Below, one piece after another: positions 1 to 5,040 of a DNA stretch of 5,040 nucleotides (its first letter is position 1; every line of letters begins with the position of its first letter). The notes beneath the pieces were generated by a model. It was given only the letters and a program-made list of their open reading frames with translations, did no database searches and had not been told where the DNA came from. Source of the DNA: Candidatus Solibacter sp. (lineage in GTDB: Bacteria > Acidobacteriota > Terriglobia > Bryobacterales > Bryobacteraceae); contig JADGNS010000464.1 in NCBI GenBank assembly GCA_017883355.1, positions 1-5,040 on the forward strand, read 5' to 3'. Made by a program: the position numbers and the translations under genes.

Positions 1-256
1 TATTGGACGGTAGGGCTGTTCGCGACAGCTATGGTTTGGGCCGGCTCGGCATTCACACCGGTCAAGGTCCTGCGTCGTTCTATCCCGTGGCCTGAATCAG
101 GCACTCACCCAAGCGCGCCGAGAGGGCACCCGCCTGGAAGAAGCCACTGAAACGGTGATGGCGGGGGAGGTTCCTGGCATGGGACGGCCAAGAAGGCGCA
201 GGGTTGCCGTGGCCTTTCCAGGTATCGACTTTCGCGCTTGACAGGTGTCTGAGCGG
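1..256. other. Unassigned left edge, possible 3' end of a plus-strand gene
   Basis: This stretch lies beyond the stop of the left-hand minus-strand gene, and I cannot name a gene in it. Two plus-strand frames are open from the window edge. One runs to a TGA at 148-150 and starts with a hydrophobic run (VGLFATAMVWAGSAF) that could be a membrane segment, but its second half is Pro/Gly/His-rich and unconvincing. The other runs to a TGA at 93-95 and is about 30 residues long. Either could be the tail of a gene entering from the left and converging on the left-hand gene, or neither may be real. A short imperfect hairpin (GCCTG-AAT-CAGGC, 90-102) sits at the second stop, but no T-run follows. No clear terminator for the minus-strand gene is visible here. 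Confidence 0.3.
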
Positions 257-2272
257 CTACCTTCGAGGTCTCGCCGGTAACACTGGCCGAGGCCTGCTCG
301 GGAGATCGGGGAATAGGTTTGTAAGTGCGGGCGCCGTGAACGTAGAGGTGTCGGACTGAACGAAGATCATCGCCTCCGAAGTGTAACCGTCCGTCGTGTG
401 GAGGTTCAACCACGACTGGCCCGAGGGCACGGCGTTGGCGCCCGCCGGCAGCGTGAAGTTGATCTGGTAGAGCCCCGCGAAGGTTGGTGCGAGTCCCTTG
501 AAGACCGTCACGGTGGAGTGCAGTGTGCCGTTTGGCTCCTGGATCTCCACAAAGACGTCCCGATCGACTACCGTGCTCAACGGGCTGAGAGGCGCAGCCC
601 TGCCATCTTGGACCGTTGGCGAGACGGCACCGAGACCAGTCACGTATACCACCAGAGTTTCACCCGCCGTGGCTGGATTGGCGGCAGTCACCACGGCCCC
701 ATTTGCGTGCGTTACCGCTGCCGGTCCGACACCGTTCTGCGACGTGCTGAAAACACCCGGCGCCGACGTGGCTGTATACAGCGTGATCGGGTTCGACTTC
801 GCTCCATTATTGATGACCTGGACCGTCGCGAAGCTATACGTCTCCGTCACGAACGGCACGATGATGCTGATTTGCCCCGGACTCACGGCGTATATCGGCG
901 CCGGTATGCCGTTGATCGTTACCTGAACTCCTCCGAGCGTCGTTGGAAATGGCAGAGACGCGGCCTGTGTGACGGTTGACAACCCAGAGCCAAAAAGCGT
1001 CACGAACTCTCCCGGAGCCACCGAATTCGTGATGGGCGCGAAACTTGCCGAGTTGACAATGCCGAGCGGATTCAGAAAAACAGTGGTCGCGGGGTACTGA
1101 ATCGCTTTGAGCCCCACCGTCAGCGAATAGAACTGGCCGCGCCCGACGCCAACAAAGGCCTGCCCGCCCGCTCCGAGCAGGTACTCGAAATCGCCGTTGA
1201 GGAACGTGCCATCGGGGCCGACGTTGCTCACGTCACCATAGGTATAGTCGTATGCGTTGGTGTTGAAGTTCGTCAGGCGCAAGTGACCGATCGCCGTCCC
1301 CTGGCCGTTCGAATTCGTCGAGCCGTAGAAGGAGTCGATCCAATTCGAGGGGCCGCTCGAACCCGAGGTGCCGTTCTCCAGGCCCGCTGTGTAGTAGGTT
1401 CCTTGGAACGCGCTATTGGCTGCGGTTCCGGAAGTCGCCCTGATGCCGACGAACAGGTCGAAACCATTGGACGCTCCCCCAAGCGTGATGTTCCCGTCCG
1501 CGGAAAGATAGATGGTCTTCTGCCCGCTGATGAGCGAGCCGAGCGGGCTGGGGGACGTCGGGAATGCAATCGTCCCGCTGCCGTTCCCATTCACGATGCT
1601 GTAAGTCACGGCGGAGAAGCTCTGATGGGTGACGGCGCTGCCCTGATTCCCCATGCTGCCAGTCACCGCAACGGTTCCGAAGTCCCCGTTTCCGGTGGAC
1701 GTGAGGGCATAAGAGCCATCGCGCACCTGTGCGGCGTTCGCCTGCAGGAAATCGATGAAACCTACGCGATAAGTCCCCTGAACGCTGCCGTTGGTAACAC
1801 CGGAGCCGGCCGGGATGGCGATGAAGATATCGTTGTAGCCGTTTGTAGTCTCCGTCGAACTCGCAACCATCGCCGTTGGCCCGAGAGCTCCAACCGCGCC
1901 GAATTCGATATCTGAACCTCGGCTGGCCGGGAGCAGGAAATTGTGGATCGGGTTCGATACCTGCGCGAATCCGCTGGCCGAAACGGCGTACCCGCCAGTC
2001 GTCTGGAATGCCTGCGCACTGCCGGATTGTGAATCCATCAACTGTCCCGTCAACGAGTAGTTGCCGTTTCCATCGAAAGTCATCGTTCCGGTCAGGCTGA
2101 CGGCGCGAATGATCGCGCTGGTGTTGGCATCCGGTATGGTAAGGACCTGGCGTACGAAATAGGCTCCTTTAACCGTACTCGTTGCGCTGTCATCGAAGCT
2201 CTGCGCGGAGCCGTTGATCATTCCGCAAAGGACAATCGCAAAACCGGAATACATCCATGACTTACAGTTCAT
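257..2272 (-). CDS. Secreted beta-repeat protein with C-terminal TIGR03437 domain
   Basis: This is a complete 671-residue gene. The ATG at 2272 is supported by GAGGT seven bases upstream and by an N-terminal export signal: Lys4, a hydrophobic stretch at about 10-19, and a likely cleavage site near SAQ-S at 24/25. No lipobox fits Cys16. Residues 34-158, 164-282 and 288-387 look like three diverged copies of one beta-rich module. Each opens with (V/F)-(K/Q)-G-(A/T)-Y and closes near a hydrophobic F-(I/V)-(A/G)-(I/V) strand (FIAI, FVGI, FVGV). DGNGN-like turns at 67-71 and 193-197 could bind calcium, but this is a guess. Residues about 404-638 match the TIGR03437 pattern: GIVNSASF, VAPGEFVTLFGSGL, GVQVTINGIPAPI, APGVF, an AGETL...TGLG stretch, GLYQINFTLP. 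The final 33 residues are Pro/Arg-rich. The only cysteines, 3 and 16, are in the signal peptide. The family has no established biochemical role; a surface or extracellular binding role is inferred. Confidence 0.9.
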   Translation of the reverse strand: MNCKSWMYSGFAIVLCGMINGSAQSFDDSATSTVKGAYFVRQVLTIPDANTSAIIRAVSLTGTMTFDGNGNYSLTGQLMDSQSGSAQAFQTTGGYAVSASGFAQVSNPIHNFLLPASRGSDIEFGAVGALGPTAMVASSTETTNGYNDIFIAIPAGSGVTNGSVQGTYRVGFIDFLQANAAQVRDGSYALTSTGNGDFGTVAVTGSMGNQGSAVTHQSFSAVTYSIVNGNGSGTIAFPTSPSPLGSLISGQKTIYLSADGNITLGGASNGFDLFVGIRATSGTAANSAFQGTYYTAGLENGTSGSSGPSNWIDSFYGSTNSNGQGTAIGHLRLTNFNTNAYDYTYGDVSNVGPDGTFLNGDFEYLLGAGGQAFVGVGRGQFYSLTVGLKAIQYPATTVFLNPLGIVNSASFAPITNSVAPGEFVTLFGSGLSTVTQAASLPFPTTLGGVQVTINGIPAPIYAVSPGQISIIVPFVTETYSFATVQVINNGAKSNPITLYTATSAPGVFSTSQNGVGPAAVTHANGAVVTAANPATAGETLVVYVTGLGAVSPTVQDGRAAPLSPLSTVVDRDVFVEIQEPNGTLHSTVTVFKGLAPTFAGLYQINFTLPAGANAVPSGQSWLNLHTTDGYTSEAMIFVQSDTSTFTAPALTNLFPDLPSRPRPVLPARPRR

Positions 2273-2400
2273 AATTCTTACCTCAAGGGCGGGATCACAA
2301 CGCCAGATGCCATCGTCTCCCGCTTCGGCTGCATAGCCGGATTTCCATTTTCGCCTCCCAGGCCGGCAAAAGCCTCGACCTGGATTATGCCCACAACCAA
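2273..2400 (-). promoter_or_regulatory. Potentially structured 5' leader of the left-hand gene
   Basis: This non-coding stretch lies between the 24-base inverted repeat and the left-hand gene. Read on the minus strand it can form, in order: CCAGG...CCTGG with an inner GGC-TTTT-GCC (2358-2383); CGGCT-ATGC-AGCCG (2326-2339); and GCGGGA (2318-2323) pairing with TCCCGC (2289-2294), which encloses a small GATGGCATC palindrome-like element. The last stem ends five bases before the ribosome binding site. The architecture suggests a folded leader, but I could not match it to a known riboswitch consensus. In GC-rich DNA some hairpins arise by chance. Confidence 0.35.
2280..2284 (-). promoter_or_regulatory. 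Ribosome binding site of the left-hand gene
   Basis: On the minus strand GAGGT precedes the ATG at 2272 with a seven-base spacer. It is a good partial match to the Shine-Dalgarno consensus and agrees with the signal peptide starting at that ATG. It supports this start over any upstream one. Confidence 0.75.
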
Positions 2401-2424
2401 CGTTCGGAGCGCTGGCTCCGAACG
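2401..2424 (-). terminator. Perfect 10-bp inverted repeat, probable terminator of the middle gene
   Basis: CGTTCGGAGC and GCTCCGAACG form a perfect ten-pair stem around a four-base loop. The repeat begins 33 bases beyond the stop codon of the 573-residue gene. On the minus strand the stem is followed by TTGGTTGTGG, which is T-rich but not a clean T-tract, so it is a suboptimal intrinsic terminator. Its position in the gap between two co-directional genes favours termination. An operator for a dimeric regulator of the left-hand gene is a weaker alternative. Confidence 0.6.
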
Positions 2425-2457
2425 CAACCCGAACCTGCCGGCTTCAGCCGATCGTCA

Positions 2458-4179
2458 TCAGCGAAAAAGCGCGTTCTGAAACTGGAACATCGCGTAATAC
2501 AGGTAGCCGGCGCTTAATCCCGAAGCGATGAACCTGTTCTGTTGGAGGAACGACACGTTGCCGATCCACAACAAGCCGCTCAACTGATCCGTGGCGGCCG
2601 CGGCCGGGAGGCTTGCCAGCACATGCGCCGGCACCGTGAATGTACCCGCATCGGCCTTCTCCGTACACACAAAGACTCTCCCGGCGTTGGCGACGGAATT
2701 GAACGAAATGCCCGCAATGACGATGAACTCGCTGGCTGGTTCTCCCCCGGTCCATTTGATCGTCAGCGGCAGGTTGCGATCGATGTTTGTGAGTTGATCC
2801 CCATTGACCCAGGTCACCGGCTTTGCCAAGTTGATGGAGCCCCGGAAGGGACCCACCTGCGAGCTACCGCTGCCATTATCGACCGTGTACACACCGGGAT
2901 CCAGGAACACCGCATCGGAGCTGCCTTCCTCGCCCGCGAAGCCGAGGACTCCATCCCCGCCGAGTTGGCCGTTATAGGTTCCTGGCTGACCGGCAGCCAG
3001 GTTCTTCATGCCGTGCGGACCGGCGACGTTGATCGTTTCGCCGGCATTCAATGCCCCCGGTTGGATCGGATCGGGGAAAGGATTATCCCCAGGATCGGAG
3101 AACGGGTACATGTTGCAGGAGCCTAAGGGTGCGAGGCCGCTTACTCCGCGCAGGGCAATACCCAGGACGCCTTGGGCGGCGTTGGCCGCCTGGGAGTTAT
3201 ACCGGTAGAATCCCGCCGCGCCAACGTCCTGCGTGGCGGATGTCGCCTGATTCGTACCCGGGTCTCTCAACGTTATGGTGGCACGGAAGAGTTCCACCGA
3301 TCCGGGAAGGAATTCCTGCTCCCGCGCAAGGTTCTGCAGGTCCGGCGTGGAGAAGCCCGTGCTGTCCGAACAGATGGCGCTTTCTGACGCGATCGACATG
3401 CTTGTGAAATTGCTGTACGCGGTGCCGGCCCTGACGGCCACTGGAACGAAACAGCCCTCAACCCCCTGCGGAACTTCGAAAAGCACCTCATCGACGCCCG
3501 CGCAACAGCCAGATCGCCCTCTGTAGATCACCCGCGCGTGCTGGTTTCCCACCAACACATCGATGTCGGTCTTGAGATCCTCGACCGTCGGGACGTCCGC
3601 ATCGTTACGGCTCACGGGGCCGAGGCCGGCGCCCCATAAAACCGCGGTCTGTCCGGGCTGCGCCGCGTCCGTATGGCTGTTGAGATGGATGTTGCCGCCG
3701 CGGTCATAAAACTGTACGATCGCCGGACCGGTACCCGCGGAGTTGCGGGTGAACAGGCCAAACCTCGATGTCTCAACATGAATCCGCACCGGAGCACTTT
3801 CGACGCTGTTGTACGTGAGGACAAGTGTGCCGTCACCGGCGCTCGTCGTGGAAGGGAAAATCGCAGCTACCTGGGTTGGGGATGTGTAGACCACGAAGGA
3901 GAGCGTCGTAACTCCGTTCACGGTCACGCGTATCGACGTGCCCTGGAACTTCGTAGGCAGCGGGTAGGAAGCGACCTGCAAGCCGGGCGCTGCCAGGTCG
4001 GTACCGAATACCACAAACAGCGATCCCTGGGCGATACCCGAATTCGGCGTTCCGTCCACGGCATAGCTGGCGGGGTTCAGCACGCCTCCCGGATTGACGA
4101 CCGGCGGCGCGCCGGCGGCATTGCTCGCGCAACAAGCGATTCCGGCAGTGGCGATGAGTGCGAAAGTCGAAATATGCAT
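2458..4179 (-). CDS. Secreted protein with N-terminal TIGR03437-like domain and beta-rich C-terminal half
   Basis: This is a complete 573-residue gene. I place the start at the ATG at 4179 because it begins a clear signal peptide (MHISTFALIATAGIACCASN, cleavage near AGA-P at 24/25). A GTG at 4284 would add 35 Arg-rich residues ahead of the export signal. No strong Shine-Dalgarno is visible at 4179. Residues about 33-263 resemble TIGR03437: GGVLNPASY, a GSLFVVFGTDLA strand, IRVTVNGV, GQTAVLWGAGLGPV, DEVLFEVPQGV, then an SN-containing strand. Cysteines at 225, 226, 243 and 270 could form disulfides after export. Residues about 290-573 form a separate Gly/Pro-rich beta region with a GDNPFPDPIQPG stretch, ITLRDPG, a PLTIKWTGGEP strand near 471-481, GTFTVP, and an aromatic C-terminus (YLYYAMFQFQNALFR). 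No catalytic motif is recognised; the function is unknown, and extracellular location is inferred from the signal peptide. Confidence 0.88.
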   Translation of the reverse strand: MHISTFALIATAGIACCASNAAGAPPVVNPGGVLNPASYAVDGTPNSGIAQGSLFVVFGTDLAAPGLQVASYPLPTKFQGTSIRVTVNGVTTLSFVVYTSPTQVAAIFPSTTSAGDGTLVLTYNSVESAPVRIHVETSRFGLFTRNSAGTGPAIVQFYDRGGNIHLNSHTDAAQPGQTAVLWGAGLGPVSRNDADVPTVEDLKTDIDVLVGNQHARVIYRGRSGCCAGVDEVLFEVPQGVEGCFVPVAVRAGTAYSNFTSMSIASESAICSDSTGFSTPDLQNLAREQEFLPGSVELFRATITLRDPGTNQATSATQDVGAAGFYRYNSQAANAAQGVLGIALRGVSGLAPLGSCNMYPFSDPGDNPFPDPIQPGALNAGETINVAGPHGMKNLAAGQPGTYNGQLGGDGVLGFAGEEGSSDAVFLDPGVYTVDNGSGSSQVGPFRGSINLAKPVTWVNGDQLTNIDRNLPLTIKWTGGEPASEFIVIAGISFNSVANAGRVFVCTEKADAGTFTVPAHVLASLPAAAATDQLSGLLWIGNVSFLQQNRFIASGLSAGYLYYAMFQFQNALFR

Positions 4180-4299
4180 ATCAAGCCCATACGGATAATG
4201 CGCGAAGATCCGCAGGGCTCGGTCCCGTTCCTGCGTTCTTCGGCCGCCGCTCCACCCTGCTGGAAATCTTGGCTTGGATAACACGCTACGTCGCGGTTA
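4180..4299 (-). promoter_or_regulatory. Intergenic leader of the middle gene
   Basis: This 120-base gap separates the stop of the right-hand gene from the middle gene's ATG. It is short enough for co-transcription. GCAGGG (4212-4217 on the plus strand) can pair with CCCTGC (4255-4260), giving a long open hairpin in the leader. A CATTAT sequence on the minus strand 19 bases before the ATG resembles a -10 box, but no -35 match lies at normal spacing and it is too close to the ATG for a normal leader, so no promoter is called. Confidence 0.3.
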
Positions 4300-4301
4300 T
4301 C
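4277..4301 (-). terminator. Hairpin overlapping the stop codon of the right-hand gene
   Basis: GATAAC (4277-4282) pairs with GTTATC (4296-4301), and an inner CGC/GCG stem continues it with one bulged base, giving about nine pairs around a six-base loop. On the minus strand the upstream arm lies within the tandem stop TGA-TAA. No T-tract follows, so it may act as a weak terminator or as an RNA-processing or stability element, or do nothing. Confidence 0.3.
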
Positions 4302-5040
4302 AGCGTCCGTCGTTCCTCCAGTACTGCGCTTTCAGGCTCTCCTGTTCGGCTCGCCTGGCATCGCCGGCCCTGCGGCAGAAGTCGGCAAGTTGCTGGTGGG
4401 CGGCAGCCTTTGTCAGGTGGGTCGCCCCCGGCGCCAGCGTCTCCCCGATTGTGGACATCACCCGCTGGCGATCAAACGGCCGTAGTGGGCAGGAAAGTTC
4501 GAAGGTATTCGGATCGACAGCCTCCTGGTTTGCAGTGCCAGCCCCAGCCGAGTTCCACTCCGAGTCTCCATCGTGGCTGTGGAAAACCAGCTTGTGATCA
4601 CCGATCTCCGCCGGTCCCCAGTCCGACAACTGCGGCCCGCGGAAGATCGCCCTACCACCCACAATGGAGTAAGATCCTCCGCTGGCACCCCAGGACCAGG
4701 TGCCATCCGACGCGATTTCGACACCCTTGGCGGTATGGCAGCCGCCCGGAGCAGTCGCGCAATGGTAAACGCCCGGCGCGAGTCCAGCGTTGCCGGAGGA
4801 GGGCTTCCGCCAAACCGTATTCTGATTCCCCGACATAAACGTGAGCGTGTCGGGTCCGATCGCGGCTGGGCCCCACGTCGCAAGGCCGCCAATGCCGTCA
4901 AACGTAATGCTTTTGCTCGCGGCGGTGTACCTGCCCGAGTACCTACCCCATCTCCAATTGCCGTTCTCCGTCAGTTGCAGCTCCGTGCCGGTGGCACAAG
5001 GGTGCGAGCCGATAGACACGCAAACGTACTCGCCGGCAAG
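4300..5040 (-). CDS. Protein with two Cys/Trp/Gly modules and a helical tail (5' end outside window)
   Basis: The reading frame is open to the right edge, so the gene is 5'-truncated by the window and 246 residues are visible. A GTG at 5019 is not the start: the seven codons before it (LAGEYVC) are homologous to the opening of the second module. Module 1 is residues 1-79 and module 2 is 87-163. They share L-A-x-(x)-x-Y-x-C, a second Cys seven or eight residues later, an (E/D)-(N/G)-G-x-W-x-WG stretch, (S/G)GxY, WGPAxIG, a Leu-x-Phe strand and a closing Trp. Residues about 172-246 look helical, ending AHQQLADFCRRAGDARRAEQ, which resembles a single TPR-like hairpin. The gene ends in tandem stops (TGA TAA). 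I do not recognise the family. Repeated paired cysteines suggest an exported, disulfide-bonded beta domain, but the N-terminus that would show a signal peptide is missing. Confidence 0.8.
   Translation of the reverse strand, partial: LAGEYVCVSIGSHPCATGTELQLTENGNWRWGRYSGRYTAASKSITFDGIGGLATWGPAAIGPDTLTFMSGNQNTVWRKPSSGNAGLAPGVYHCATAPGGCHTAKGVEIASDGTWSWGASGGSYSIVGGRAIFRGPQLSDWGPAEIGDHKLVFHSHDGDSEWNSAGAGTANQEAVDPNTFELSCPLRPFDRQRVMSTIGETLAPGATHLTKAAAHQQLADFCRRAGDARRAEQESLKAQYWRNDGR

Noticed and set aside
257..358. C-terminal sorting signal (PEP-CTERM or LPXTG type) on the left-hand protein
   Set aside because: The tail is basic, but there is no LPXTG or PEP motif and no hydrophobic segment before it.
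398..1915. Long plus-strand open frames opposite the left-hand gene (398-979 and 1283-1915)
   Set aside because: Their translations are Arg-rich, low in recognisable motifs and lie antisense to a gene with clear domain structure. This is typical shadow coding in GC-rich DNA.
2384..2389. CATAAT on the minus strand as a -10 promoter element for the left-hand gene
   Set aside because: The hexamer is a good match, but the sequence 16-18 bases upstream (GCGCTC region, inside the inverted repeat) does not resemble a -35 box. It is possible but not supported enough to annotate.
2281..2400. Cyclic-di-GMP (GEMM) riboswitch in the leader of the left-hand gene
   Set aside because: Fragments such as CTATGCAGCCG recall parts of the class, but the conserved GGCAAACC and GACGCAAAGCC segments and their order are absent on both strands.
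4177..4179. Lipoprotein signal on the middle protein (cysteines at residues 16 and 17)
   Set aside because: The residues before either cysteine (G-I-A or I-A-C) do not fit the lipobox, which needs Leu, Val or Ile at position -3.
3673..4281. Plus-strand open frame of about 200 residues opposite the middle gene
   Set aside because: It is antisense to the signal peptide and TIGR03437-like region, has an Arg-rich composition and shows no domain.
4180..4284. GTG start at 4284 giving a 35-residue N-terminal extension of the middle protein
   Set aside because: The extension is Arg-rich, lies ahead of a clear signal peptide starting at the ATG at 4179, and starts inside the hairpin at the preceding gene's stop.
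5017..5019. GTG at 5019 as the start of the right-hand gene
   Set aside because: The frame stays open to the edge, and the seven preceding codons align with the beginning of the second internal module, so the GTG is an internal valine codon.

Overview
The window reads as a stretch of GC-rich chromosome from an Acidobacteriota-type organism, most likely the Solibacter/Bryobacter lineage. The main reason is that two adjacent genes carry the long beta-rich domain known as TIGR03437, which is heavily amplified in Candidatus Solibacter and its relatives. The placement is inferred from family recognition and was not tested by a search.

Layout: all three convincing genes lie on the minus strand, so transcription runs right to left. 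From the right edge: (1) 4300-5040, the 3' part of a gene that continues beyond the window. It encodes two copies of a roughly 80-residue Cys/Trp/Gly module followed by a helical tail. (2) 2458-4179, a complete 573-residue secreted protein with a signal peptide, an N-terminal TIGR03437-like region with clustered cysteines, and a long beta-rich C-terminal half. (3) 257-2272, a complete 671-residue secreted protein with a signal peptide, three diverged copies of a beta-rich module, a classical C-terminal TIGR03437 domain and a Pro/Arg-rich tail. The long plus-strand open frames are antisense shadows of these genes. Bases 1-256 hold no gene I can name.

Intergenic signals: a perfect 10-bp inverted repeat with a 4-base loop (2401-2424) lies just after the middle gene and probably ends its transcript. 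The 128 bases between that repeat and the left gene could form several hairpins and lead into a good ribosome binding site, so the left gene probably has its own transcription unit. A second hairpin overlaps the tandem stop codons of the right-hand gene (4277-4302).

How the genes might work together: two, and possibly all three, products are exported or envelope proteins made of repeated beta modules, with no enzymatic motif visible. The simplest reading is a small cluster of extracellular or surface proteins for adhesion, binding or scaffolding. No pathway can be assigned. I found no defence system, mobile element, CRISPR array, tRNA or rRNA.
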